Made by a program: the position numbers and the translations under genes | In this document: positions 1 through 6,571 of the stretch, one piece after another | How positions within the stretch are numbered: the stretch's first letter is position 1 | Layout: the number at the start of each line of letters is the position of its first letter | From: Candidatus Gastranaerophilales bacterium | GTDB taxonomy: Bacteria; Cyanobacteriota; Vampirovibrionia; Gastranaerophilales; UBA9971 | NCBI GenBank assembly: GCA_028277195.1 | Contig: JANQGS010000100.1 | Location: 1-10,921, forward strand | Direction of reading: 5' to 3' | Length of the DNA: 10,921 bases | Notes under the pieces: model-generated | Seen by the model: the letters and a program-made list of their open reading frames with translations, nothing else | What the model was told of the DNA's origin: nothing | The model's database searches: none

Positions 1-155
1 TCTATATCACTACATTCAAGCTCAGTACCCATGGCGGTCAGTTTATTTTTAACATCAGGGTATTTTAAGAGAATCCTGTCTGCTTCGGCCACAAAATCAC
101 TGGTGCTTGTGGAGCCTGTTCCTATCGGGATAATAGTTATTTCGGCGGTTGCCAT
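1..155 (-). CDS. Thiamine-binding protein, MTH1187/DUF77 family (3' end beyond window)
   Basis: Translating the minus strand from ATG at 155 gives 51 uninterrupted residues before the window edge, beginning MATAEITIIPIGTGSTSTSD. This matches the opening strand and the conserved IPIGTGSTS turn of the MTH1187/YqgV (DUF77, PF01910) family. These are small ferredoxin-fold proteins of about 100 residues, shown structurally in some members to bind thiamine; they are presumed cytoplasmic and linked to thiamine salvage or transport. Roughly half the protein is therefore present. A good Shine-Dalgarno sequence, AAAGGAG, lies 8 bases upstream of the ATG (160-175), which fixes the start. The gene is divergent from the holin-like gene, whose -35 box overlaps this start codon. 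The family call is from remembered conservation, not a search. Confidence 0.85.
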   Translation of the reverse strand, partial: MATAEITIIPIGTGSTSTSDFVAEADRILLKYPDVKNKLTAMGTELECSDI

Positions 156-177
156 GGCTTTTTCTCCTTTTTATAAT
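149..177 (+). promoter_or_regulatory. Promoter for the holin-like membrane protein gene
   Basis: TTGCCA at 149-154 (one mismatch to the sigma70 -35 consensus), exactly 17 bases, then a perfect TATAAT at 172-177. Transcription would start near 184, leaving a leader of about 30 bases before the ATG at 215. The -35 hexamer covers the first codon of the divergent thiamine-binding gene, so polymerase bound here would sit over that gene's ribosome-binding site and start. Confidence 0.7.
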
Positions 178-214
178 TAAATTTGTATGGTTACTTAATT
201 ATAGGGTATATGTT

Positions 215-571
215 ATGTTAAACACAATCGTTAGATGGATAATACTGGCCCTTGCCCTTATACTTGTGGCAAGAATCACTCCCGGTATGGAAATTTCAGG
301 ATTGCTGGCGGCGCTGGTTTCTGTTGCGGTTATTTCGCTCATTAACACTTTTGTCAAGCCGCTTATTGTATTTCTCACCCTTCCTATAAATATTATTACA
401 CTGGGGCTTTTTCTGTTTGTTATTAATGCCCTGATGTTTGGCCTGGCTGCGTTTTTAGTGCCAGGGTTCTCATTGGGAGGCTTTTTCCCGGCCCTTTTGG
501 GTTCTTTCCTTTACTCCTTATTCAGCATTATAGTTAACATGACGGTAGGGCAGCCCAGGACCGCCACATAA
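215..571 (+). CDS. Phage holin family 4 (PF04020-like) integral membrane protein
   Basis: A 118-residue, strongly hydrophobic protein with four likely membrane helices, at about residues 5-21, 26-47, 50-77 and 87-108. The segment NTFVKPLIVFLTLPINIITL, where a KPL/LPINIITLG loop separates helices 2 and 3, is the signature of the mycobacterial-type phage holin superfamily IV. Despite the name, it is widespread as a chromosomal membrane protein of unknown role in many bacteria. The frame is open back to a TTG at 149, but the start at 215 (MLNTIVRWII) gives the usual family N-terminus and lies downstream of the predicted transcription start. The earlier start would lie inside the -35 box. The ribosome-binding site is weak (AGGG at 203-206). 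No lysis genes are nearby, so a holin function is not implied. Confidence 0.85.
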   Translation: MLNTIVRWIILALALILVARITPGMEISGLLAALVSVAVISLINTFVKPLIVFLTLPINIITLGLFLFVINALMFGLAAFLVPGFSLGGFFPALLGSFLYSLFSIIVNMTVGQPRTAT

Positions 572-599
572 AAAAAATATAGACTATAAAAGTCTATAT
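571..599 (-). terminator. Intrinsic terminator, minus strand, downstream of the 63-residue gene
   Basis: A 9-bp perfect stem (577-585 with 591-599, ATATAGACT/AGTCTATAT) has a 5-base loop. On the minus strand it is followed directly by a run of seven U (571-577). On the plus strand the stem is followed by CATTAA, so it does not look like a terminator for the holin-like gene. It is AT-rich and only moderately stable. It lies 60 bases past the stop of the minus-strand small gene. Confidence 0.5.
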
Positions 600-658
600 C
601 ATTAAGCCGGGTAATAGTTATTAAGAGAGCGTTGTATCGGGTATAAATAATTTTTTAA

Positions 659-850
659 TTAAAAAATATCGTTAATCACGGTATTCCCGAGCCGGGAAGT
701 GCCGCTTTCTTCCTTTTCGTCCTTTTTATAAGCTATTGGGCTTGAAAGGTAGCCAAAACTATTTGTCTTTACATTTAATTTTTTATAATTAAAAATTTTA
801 TCCAGGTTTTCATTTGATTCATCTTTTTCAAAAAACTTTATGTTTTTCAT
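659..850 (-). CDS. Small hypothetical protein, 63 residues
   Basis: Unrecognised. The product is charged and Asn/Lys/Glu-rich (MKNIKFFEKDESNENLDKIF at the start), with no membrane segment, signal peptide or cysteine motif. Support for a real gene is contextual. A purine-rich ribosome-binding region, AAAGGAAAAG, lies just upstream of the ATG. The ORF is bounded by two hairpins that both end in U-runs on the minus strand: one upstream that ends the pgpH transcript, and one 60 bases past its stop. Upstream DNA (851-900) is very AT-rich and could hold a promoter, though no convincing -35/-10 pair is visible. Composition is not clearly different from the surrounding AT-rich spacer, so a chance ORF remains possible. 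Confidence 0.4.
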   Translation of the reverse strand: MKNIKFFEKDESNENLDKIFNYKKLNVKTNSFGYLSSPIAYKKDEKEESGTSRLGNTVINDIF

Positions 851-900
851 CCTAACTTTTCCTTTTGTTTCCCTATATAAATACTATATATTATGTAGAT

Positions 901-934
901 AAAAAAATAATCACTTTATAAAGTGATTATTTTT
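901..934 (-). terminator. Intrinsic terminator of the DUF512-MNT-pgpH unit (32-bp perfect palindrome)
   Basis: Positions 903-934 form a perfect palindrome centred between 918 and 919. The core AATCACTT/AAGTGATT is flanked by A and T runs, so the hairpin is U-tailed whichever strand is read. It starts 25 bases past the pgpH stop codon. Minus-strand termination is the obvious use; it would also stop stray plus-strand transcription. Confidence 0.75.
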
Positions 935-958
935 CCTACTCTTCATCACCCTAAAGGG

Positions 959-3094
959 TTAACACCTTCCGTTAAGGCTTTTTTTGTTCAACTCCTCAAG
1001 GATATCCTCATGGTATTTAACCCGGTGGTGCTGCATGCCCCTCAACACCCTTTTAAATACGCCTCCAATAGTCTTTAAATCCTTCTGTGTAAGGGGGCTT
1101 TCAGAAAGCTGGCCGTCAATCAGCCTTTCCCTTACGATTTTATCCACCATATCATCAACCTCTTCCGACTCAGGGTTTTTCAATGCCCTTACCGCTGATT
1201 CCACCGCATCCGCCAGCATAAGAATAGCCGCCTCTTTTGAGGAGGGCTTGGGGTTATTATACCTGAACTGTTCCTCGGAAACGCTTCCCGCGCCTTCATT
1301 TTCCAGGGCCTGCTTGTAAAAATAAGCTGCAAGCCCGTCGCCATGGTGCTGGATAATAAACTGGTGGATAATCGGGGGCAGGCCATACTCCCTTGCCAGC
1401 TCCACCCCGTCTTTCGGGTGGGCGGTAATAACCATTTTGCTCAGCTTCGGGTTAAGGTTCTCATGCGGGTTTTCTATGCCGAAATATGACTGGTTTTCTA
1501 TAAAAAACAGCGGCCTTTTAAGTTTCCCGATGTCATGATAAAAAGCCGCAACCCTTGCCAGTATGGGATTAGCTCCTATGGACTCCGCGGCTGCCTCGCA
1601 TAAATTACTTACCATAAGGCTATGGTGGTAAGTGCCCGGGGCTTCAAACTGCAACCTCCTCAACAGGGACTGGTTATGGTCAGAAAGCTCGGCCAGGCCG
1701 TATGGGGTAATTATTTTAAACGCGCTCTCAATAAGCGGGATAATACCAAGCGTAATCATTCCGCTTATAAGCCCGTTGCCGAACGCCATAAACATTTTTG
1801 TCACCATTAAGGCAAGGTTTAGGTTTTCAGCGCTGTTTTGCAGCAGGAACATTACCAGTACCACAAACATCTGGATTAGTCCCACGTCAAACCCGGCTCT
1901 TACCATGTCCATCCTTCTGTAGTAATTAATGGTGTTTGAGGTAAATATTGCTATGATTGCGCCGAGCATGAACACAAAAATATAATCAATTGAATACTGC
2001 AGGGAAACCCCGAGCATCACAATTACCAGCATTGTTACCAGCAGGGCTGTCCTGGATGAGGTGAATATAGTGAGAAGCATGGCCATGGCCGGTATTGGAA
2101 TGACATATGGAGAGATTTTATCGGGCAGCATCACCGCAAAAGAGGTTATTACACCTGTTAGCAATGCTATCAGGCCCGTATATGAGGGATTTATGAATTT
2201 GCACTCAAAATTAACAATGTAATAAAGGGTTGTAAATATACAGAGCCCGACAAGCGAAAAAATACCCACTATCCCTATGAAGTCGAACCGGTTAATATTA
2301 TATCCCGCCAGTTTCAACGCTTCTTTTTGCACTTTTTTGACTCTTTCGCCGGAGGATATTATTAAATCGCCTTTTTCATAGCTTGCTATTACGGGCCTTA
2401 TGTTGGCAATAACCTTTTGTACCGCCAGCTCGGTTGCGTTTTTATCCTCTTCCATGTTTGGCTCAAGCACTTTTCCTATGAGGATTGTCATGGCCAGTTT
2501 TTGTGTCCTGGTAAAGGAATTACTGACGGATTGCCCGATTATCCCGTTTTTATTCTCAAGAAGCTCGTTTTCCGTAACGCCTTTTTCCAGTATTTTGTCC
2601 AGGGTAAAGAGGGATTCTGAGGCGAATTTTGCAAATGACGCCTCTGGCGAGTTATACAGGTAATCGGCAGCGGTATTTATAAAGTAGTTATCTTCCTTAA
2701 TGTCAAACAGGCCTTTAATTTTATTCCTCTTTTCAACGGGGGCGCTGTCTGATTCTTTCACCATTTTAACGGAATTCAGCAGTTCACCGAGTTTTCCTTT
2801 CATTATGCCGTTGATATTGTCCTGGATGGGTCTTAGTACAGGTTTTACCTTAAGGGATTCATACCTTTTTTTGGCGTCTGTTTTTTCGGTATCCTCAACC
2901 TCTATTTTCTTGTTTGCATGTACCGTTATTTTGCTTATGCCGTCATCAATAATATTATGGAACAGGAAGTTCCTGCTCGCGAGCAGCAGGGTGAGCAAAA
3001 GCAGGCTCAGGGCGAGTATAGAGTAATTCCTGAATTTATTTGAATAGGAGTAGGAAATTAATTTATTTATTAAGTTAGTTAGTTTTTTTAGCAT
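959..3094 (-). CDS. pgpH: Membrane HD-domain phosphodiesterase, 7TM-HD (PgpH-like, predicted c-di-AMP hydrolase)
   Basis: A 711-residue membrane protein with the complete 7TMR-HD layout. A first membrane helix is at about 23-41, and an extracytoplasmic domain follows at about 45-270. A cluster of helices occupies roughly 272-460, and a cytoplasmic HD hydrolase domain about 485-670. Metal-binding and catalytic residues are present: H491 in the TYHHSL motif, H520-D521 in YHDIGKLKRP, H559 in TAHP, H583-H584 in IQHHGD, and D629 in MLADAVESA. Characterised PgpH proteins (Listeria and relatives) hydrolyse cyclic di-AMP to pApA, which affects osmolyte and potassium balance and wall stress. That activity is inferred here from architecture. 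It is the last gene of a probable operon, 40 bases after the MNT gene and followed by a strong terminator. There is no clear Shine-Dalgarno sequence before the ATG. Length and motifs indicate an intact gene. Confidence 0.9.
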   Translation of the reverse strand: MLKKLTNLINKLISYSYSNKFRNYSILALSLLLLTLLLASRNFLFHNIIDDGISKITVHANKKIEVEDTEKTDAKKRYESLKVKPVLRPIQDNINGIMKGKLGELLNSVKMVKESDSAPVEKRNKIKGLFDIKEDNYFINTAADYLYNSPEASFAKFASESLFTLDKILEKGVTENELLENKNGIIGQSVSNSFTRTQKLAMTILIGKVLEPNMEEDKNATELAVQKVIANIRPVIASYEKGDLIISSGERVKKVQKEALKLAGYNINRFDFIGIVGIFSLVGLCIFTTLYYIVNFECKFINPSYTGLIALLTGVITSFAVMLPDKISPYVIPIPAMAMLLTIFTSSRTALLVTMLVIVMLGVSLQYSIDYIFVFMLGAIIAIFTSNTINYYRRMDMVRAGFDVGLIQMFVVLVMFLLQNSAENLNLALMVTKMFMAFGNGLISGMITLGIIPLIESAFKIITPYGLAELSDHNQSLLRRLQFEAPGTYHHSLMVSNLCEAAAESIGANPILARVAAFYHDIGKLKRPLFFIENQSYFGIENPHENLNPKLSKMVITAHPKDGVELAREYGLPPIIHQFIIQHHGDGLAAYFYKQALENEGAGSVSEEQFRYNNPKPSSKEAAILMLADAVESAVRALKNPESEEVDDMVDKIVRERLIDGQLSESPLTQKDLKTIGGVFKRVLRGMQHHRVKYHEDILEELNKKSLNGRC

Positions 3095-3134
3095 ATAAAG
3101 TCAGTTAATTCTTTCAATTAGTTTATTTTGTTTT

Positions 3135-3446
3135 TCATATAACTATGGCCTCTTTTAGGATTTTATCTTTAACAAAAGATTTTAAACTTTTTGGTGTCCC
3201 TAAATCAACATCCTTGCCGAAAATTTCTTTCAAATAGTTTTGCAGGGCTACAAAATCAAACATGTCTATGGTTTCGCTAAACTCAACCAGCAAATCTATA
3301 TCGCTGTTTGAAGTTGCATCACCCCTGGCATAAGAGCCGAACAGGTAGAACCGCATTGTCTTGTATTTAGCCTTTAACGCGGACTCATGCGAGCTTAATA
3401 TTTTTTTAATATCATTTATAGAGTATGTTTTATTTGATTTATTCAT
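3135..3446 (-). CDS. Minimal nucleotidyltransferase (MNT, MntA-like) without visible HEPN partner
   Basis: A 103-residue protein of the minimal nucleotidyltransferase class. The fingerprint is clear: GSYARGDATSNSDIDLLVEF at 37-56, containing the G-S-x9-D-x-D pattern with D49 and D51, and a third acidic residue at D81 in GKDVDLGT. In characterised HEPN-MNT toxin-antitoxin pairs, the MNT enzyme adds AMP to the HEPN ribonuclease and so neutralises it. Here both neighbours are housekeeping genes (DUF512 protein upstream, PgpH downstream), and no HEPN-type ORF is present on either side. It is therefore an orphan: a relic of a pair, a partner for a distant HEPN, or something else. All three acidic residues are intact. 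The ATG overlaps the end of a duplicated DUF512 fragment, and no good ribosome-binding site is visible. Confidence 0.85.
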   Translation of the reverse strand: MNKSNKTYSINDIKKILSSHESALKAKYKTMRFYLFGSYARGDATSNSDIDLLVEFSETIDMFDFVALQNYLKEIFGKDVDLGTPKSLKSFVKDKILKEAIVI

Positions 3447-3502
3447 AGCTGTAATAATTTTGAATTATTTTAACATTAATATCAAGTTTTTGTTTTAAAT
3501 CA
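3439..3502 (-). pseudogene. Duplicated fragment of the DUF512 gene 3' end
   Basis: Read on the minus strand, this stretch encodes DLKQKLDINVKIIQNYYS, then Y, E and a stop at 3441-3439. The DUF512 protein carries DIEQKLDTNVKIIQNYYS near its C-terminus. The fragment has an in-frame stop just upstream and no start, so it is a remnant. Its stop codon region overlaps the ATG of the MNT gene (3446). The other copy is at 3576-3630. Confidence 0.75.
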
Positions 3503-3630
3503 GGAATTCAAACCCCTCAAGCCGGCCCGGGCATTAATTTGGGAAATTGCGTATAAAATCCACCAGCTCCCCTGTGCTGTAATAATTTTGAATTATTTTA
3601 ACGTTAGTATCAAGTTTTTGTTCAATATCA
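3448..3630. repeat. Direct repeat pair, 55 bp, 3448-3502 and 3576-3630
   Basis: The two 55-base segments match at 50 positions by my alignment (about 91%) without gaps, in the same orientation and 128 bases apart. The right-hand copy is coding sequence inside the DUF512 gene; the left-hand copy lies in the DUF512-MNT spacer. Each copy also contains a 7-bp inverted repeat (AATAATT-TTG-AATTATT). The 73 bases between them hold the last 12 DUF512 codons and its stop, plus a GC-rich stretch GCCGGCCCGGGC around 3521-3532. Confidence 0.85.
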
Positions 3631-4817
3631 CTTACGGTCATATTGTCGAGAAACTGGTCTGTATACTGCCTCAGCATTACAGAGGGAATTACAAGGTTTT
3701 GAATCCTGTGTTTTACGGGCAAAAGTGCGCCAAGAATATCCTGGCCGGTGATTAATCCGGATACGGTAACATTATCTCCCCAGAACTTACTCTCAATCCC
3801 CACTAACTCAACGTTTAAATTATCTGTTTTATTTAAATCCTCCACAATCGGCCCCATAACCTCACAGGCTATTTGTCCCGCGGCTATGGTGATGCAAAGA
3901 GGGGCCCGAAGGGATTTGGGCAGGCGCTTTTTTTGCTTTTTATAATCATCCAATAGCACCCTGCCAGTTCCCACGCCGTCGTCTAACTGGTTAAAACCAT
4001 TGTAAAAATTAGTTTTCGGCAGTTCTATACCCGCTGAAATATATAACTCATCAGAAGGGTACACATTATTATATTTTTTTGAAATATTTATAATATCCCT
4101 TGCCTGGGCTGTATTCGGAGGGCTTAAAGAGGGGTTATTCCTGTATTTTGTAACCCCTACGGGAACTATGGCAATAGAAATTACATTGCCCGGCACTGAA
4201 AGGTCTTGTAGTGTTTTCTCCAGTTCCATACCGTCATTTATCCCCGGGCATGCCACTATTTGAGTATGCAGGGGGATATCAATGCTTTCCAGCCATTTTA
4301 ATTCGTCTTTTATATCGGCTGCTTTAGGGTTCTGGAGCATTTTTGCCCTTAATTCCGGGTTCGTGGTATGGACAGAAACATACAAAGGCCCTATCCTGAG
4401 GGTTTCAATCCTTTTCCTGTCTTCGGGAGTAAGGTTTGTAAGGGTTATATACGTACCCTGGAGATATGACAGCCTGTAATCATCATCCTTAACATACAGG
4501 CTTTTTCTCAACCCCCCGGGCTGCTGGTCCACAAAGCAAAAAATACACCTGTTTTCACAGGGTTTTATTCTGTCAAAAACTCCTGATTCAAACACTATCC
4601 CGAGGTCTTCACCGGGGTGTTTTTCTATGTCAATTATTTCCTCCTCGCCCGGGGCGCGTTTTATATGCAGGCTCAATTCCTCAGAGGAGGTAAGGTATTT
4701 ATAATCAATCAAATCAACGGGCTTAACCTCATCAACGGAAATTATTTCATCGCCCGGCTTTATATTGAGTTCCTCTGCGATTGAGCCCGGCAGTACGCTG
4801 TTTACAATTGCTTTCAT
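3534..4817 (-). CDS. PDZ / radical-SAM-like / DUF512 iron-sulfur protein
   Basis: A 427-residue protein with three recognisable parts. The first is an N-terminal PDZ-like domain (about 1-65; VLPGSIAEELNIKPGDEIIS). The second is a radical-SAM-type cluster motif with C87, C91 and C94 in PCENRCIFCFVDQQP, followed by the hallmark LRKSLYVKDDDYRLSYLQGT. The third is a C-terminal DUF512 domain (about 215-420). The C-x3-C-x2-C spacing is that of radical SAM enzymes. Close relatives are near-universal in Cyanobacteria, annotated as a putative FeS oxidoreductase, and are also common in Clostridia; the reaction is unknown. It is first in a probable operon with the MNT gene and pgpH, and divergent from the 242-residue gene with 46 bases between. 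No Shine-Dalgarno sequence is visible before the ATG. Part of its C-terminal coding sequence is duplicated downstream. Confidence 0.9.
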   Translation of the reverse strand: MKAIVNSVLPGSIAEELNIKPGDEIISVDEVKPVDLIDYKYLTSSEELSLHIKRAPGEEEIIDIEKHPGEDLGIVFESGVFDRIKPCENRCIFCFVDQQPGGLRKSLYVKDDDYRLSYLQGTYITLTNLTPEDRKRIETLRIGPLYVSVHTTNPELRAKMLQNPKAADIKDELKWLESIDIPLHTQIVACPGINDGMELEKTLQDLSVPGNVISIAIVPVGVTKYRNNPSLSPPNTAQARDIINISKKYNNVYPSDELYISAGIELPKTNFYNGFNQLDDGVGTGRVLLDDYKKQKKRLPKSLRAPLCITIAAGQIACEVMGPIVEDLNKTDNLNVELVGIESKFWGDNVTVSGLITGQDILGALLPVKHRIQNLVIPSVMLRQYTDQFLDNMTVSDIEQKLDTNVKIIQNYYSTGELVDFIRNFPN

Positions 4818-4863
4818 GTATGTTTTTATAACACATTTTCACAAAATAATGTAATATGGAGCT

Positions 4864-5592
4864 ATGAAGAAATATTTTTTTAAATTCCTCTCGTTTTTCT
4901 CGGGCTTTAAACCGGGGGTAAACACCCGGGACCTGAATGATTTTGACGTGAGGTTTAATAATGGGAATATGCTTGAAGTTCAGGCCCCGGTAATGAACAG
5001 GCTCAGCGAAACATACGTTTTAATAAGAAAACTGCTGTTTTACCCTGAAATAAAAATAAACATAATGCAGAGCTTTAAGTCATTATTAAAATGGAAGGAC
5101 TTGAACCTTCACTGTAATACGGCTCTAAGGAACTATCCGCTTGGCTTTGAGGTCAGCTCGGGGGAGTTTGGCTACCCTGAAATTCACCTGCCTGAATATC
5201 CGAACATCCGGGAGGAAATAGTGCGGGTATCACCCTATGTGAGAAAAATAGCCCCTAAAAAGCTTTTTAAAATCCCTTTTATTAAAAAACCTGTTTATAA
5301 ATCCTATTTTTCCAGGGACGAGGTAAAATTGTTAAGGGAAAAAGCCGCTGAGCAAAACCAGACCGGATGGTCAAATATAGAGATTTTTGAAATTTACGAT
5401 AAATTTCATTATAATTTTTTTTCAAGCATAAAACAAATCCCCGGCAGCAAGGAGCTTGAATGTATGCCAAATATTTCCGCCCGGGGTAAAACACCCGGGA
5501 GCTCTTCCTATCTTGTTATCGGGAAAAAGCGTAATACGGGCGAGCCGGTTAAGGCAATTATCGACCCGGCGGATATAAAAAAAGAAAACTAA
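4864..5592 (+). CDS. Hypothetical basic protein, 242 residues
   Basis: I do not recognise this protein. It begins with an aromatic, hydrophobic stretch (KKYFFKFLSFFSGFK, 2-16), too short for a typical signal peptide but possibly membrane-associating. A Lys/Pro-rich middle at 120-150 (KIAPKKLFKIPFIKKPVYK) and a mixed helical stretch at about 150-190 follow. It has two cysteines, C84 and C190, and no obvious enzymatic motif. The start is uncertain: GGAG lies only two bases before the ATG at 4864, closer than usual. The preceding in-frame sequence offers no better start, and the next Met is at residue 36. It is divergent from the DUF512 gene and 17 bases upstream of the secreted repeat protein, so those two plus-strand genes are probably cotranscribed. 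Confidence 0.75.
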   Translation: MKKYFFKFLSFFSGFKPGVNTRDLNDFDVRFNNGNMLEVQAPVMNRLSETYVLIRKLLFYPEIKINIMQSFKSLLKWKDLNLHCNTALRNYPLGFEVSSGEFGYPEIHLPEYPNIREEIVRVSPYVRKIAPKKLFKIPFIKKPVYKSYFSRDEVKLLREKAAEQNQTGWSNIEIFEIYDKFHYNFFSSIKQIPGSKELECMPNISARGKTPGSSSYLVIGKKRNTGEPVKAIIDPADIKKEN

Positions 5593-5609
5593 AACTAAAA
5601 TTATATATT

Positions 5610-6182
5610 ATGAAATTTAAAATCCCGGCAATTACCTTTTTGTTATTTTTCAGCCTGTGCGTTAACGCGGAGAATATAAGCGTTAACGTGGGCTACCCTG
5701 TAATGGATGAAATGGAAATAAAGGTCACAGGCACAGCCTACCCGCAGGCTAATATATACAAAAGGCTTGATGCCCTTGAAATGAGGCTGTTCGGCAATGT
5801 GACAAATGCCCCGTTAAGCGACAGGGTTGACAGGTTAAAGGATGAAGTCCTCGGCAAAAATAAATACAGCGCCAAAAATAAATACAGTTATGGCCGGGAC
5901 CATTCAGTTACGCTGTATGAGCTCGAAAAAAAACTGCTCGGCACTGTTTACATAACAGAGCCCGTGGACAACAGGCTGGCAAGGCTGGAAAAATTTGTAT
6001 TTAATAAATCCTCGGATAGTTATTCTACAGAGGAAAGGCTGCAACGTCTTTGCGCGTATACTGACGCCAGGGAATCCGGGCATTATTATGATAACCAGGC
6101 CCAATTAAGACAATACAATAACATGGCCAACAACGCAAAAATGATTTCAATACTTTTTATGATACTTCAATTTTTGTTGTAA
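5610..6182 (+). CDS. Secreted protein with RLxxLExxxFG repeats
   Basis: A 190-residue protein with a clear N-terminal signal peptide: MKFK, a hydrophobic core and a likely AXA cleavage site after about residue 20 (CVNA-EN). The mature part contains an 11-residue helical repeat with consensus RLxxLExxxFG. Copies lie at 52-62 (RLDALEMRLFG), 72-82 (RVDRLKDEVLG), 101-111 (TLYELEKKLLG) and 122-132 (RLARLEKFVFN), with a final half copy at 143-147. Spacing is about 20 residues within pairs. I recall similar repeats in exported proteins of Melainabacteria and some Cyanobacteria, but the function is unknown. The C-terminus (177-190, MISILFMILQFLL) is unusually hydrophobic for a secreted protein and might anchor it. 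There is no Shine-Dalgarno sequence. It follows the 242-residue gene by 17 bases and converges on the response regulator gene with a 20-base gap holding no terminator hairpin. Confidence 0.8.
   Translation: MKFKIPAITFLLFFSLCVNAENISVNVGYPVMDEMEIKVTGTAYPQANIYKRLDALEMRLFGNVTNAPLSDRVDRLKDEVLGKNKYSAKNKYSYGRDHSVTLYELEKKLLGTVYITEPVDNRLARLEKFVFNKSSDSYSTEERLQRLCAYTDARESGHYYDNQAQLRQYNNMANNAKMISILFMILQFLL
5855..5890 (+). repeat. In-frame tandem duplication, two 18-bp units
   Basis: CAAAAATAAATACAG occurs at 5855-5869 and again at 5873-5887 within an 18-base unit. It gives KNKYSA-KNKYSY in the linker of the secreted repeat protein. It keeps the frame and probably arose by slippage. Confidence 0.8.
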
Positions 6183-6202
6183 TTTTTGCTATATCCCTGC
6201 AA

Positions 6203-6571
6203 TTAACAGTCCAAATAAGCCCTAATCCTCTCCAAAACCTCATTTACATCAAACGGCTTGGTTATATACTCATCCGCCCCGGTTTCCTCGCCTATCAAGC
6301 GGTCCTCCTCCTGTGACCTCGCGGTAATCATGAGAATCGGGATGTCCTTATACTTAACGTCAAACTTTAAAAGCCTGCATACCTTATACCCGTTAATTTT
6401 CGGCATCATAACATCAAGCAGCATAAGGTCAGGGCTCTTCTCCTTTGCCAGCCTCAACGCCTGCTCCCCGTCAAAAGCAACCAGGCACTTATATCCCTCG
6501 CTCTCCACCAGGAATTTTATCGTCTCCACTATATCCGGCTCATCATCAGCTATTAATATTACTTTTTGCAT
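6203..6571 (-). CDS. Stand-alone response regulator receiver (CheY-like)
   Basis: A 122-residue single receiver domain with every functional residue: acidic pocket D9-D10 (LIADDEP), phospho-acceptor D53 (LLDVMMPKINGY), T83 (MITAR) and K105 (YITKPF). No output domain follows; the ORF ends right after the last helix. It would act by protein-protein contact or as a phosphorelay intermediate. The ATG lies 26 bases inside the end of the histidine kinase gene and has its own ribosome-binding site (GAGAGG, 7 bases upstream). Translation is therefore probably coupled to the kinase, which is the natural phosphodonor. Confidence 0.93.
   Translation of the reverse strand: MQKVILIADDEPDIVETIKFLVESEGYKCLVAFDGEQALRLAKEKSPDLMLLDVMMPKINGYKVCRLLKFDVKYKDIPILMITARSQEEDRLIGEETGADEYITKPFDVNEVLERIRAYLDC

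Noticed and set aside
149..214. N-terminal extension of the holin-like protein from TTG at 149
   Set aside because: This start coincides with the -35 box and lies upstream of the predicted transcription start; the family N-terminus matches the ATG at 215.
650..667. 18-bp AT-only palindrome overlapping the stop of the 63-residue ORF
   Set aside because: It contains no G or C, so the hairpin would be very weak; such palindromes arise by chance in A/T runs.
984..3026. Several plus-strand ORFs of 60-111 residues opposite pgpH
   Set aside because: All are antisense shadows of an intact, motif-complete gene.
3135..3630. MNT gene as a transposon cargo with target-site duplication
   Set aside because: Both repeat copies lie on the same side of the MNT gene, are too long for a target-site duplication, and no transposase or terminal inverted repeats are present.
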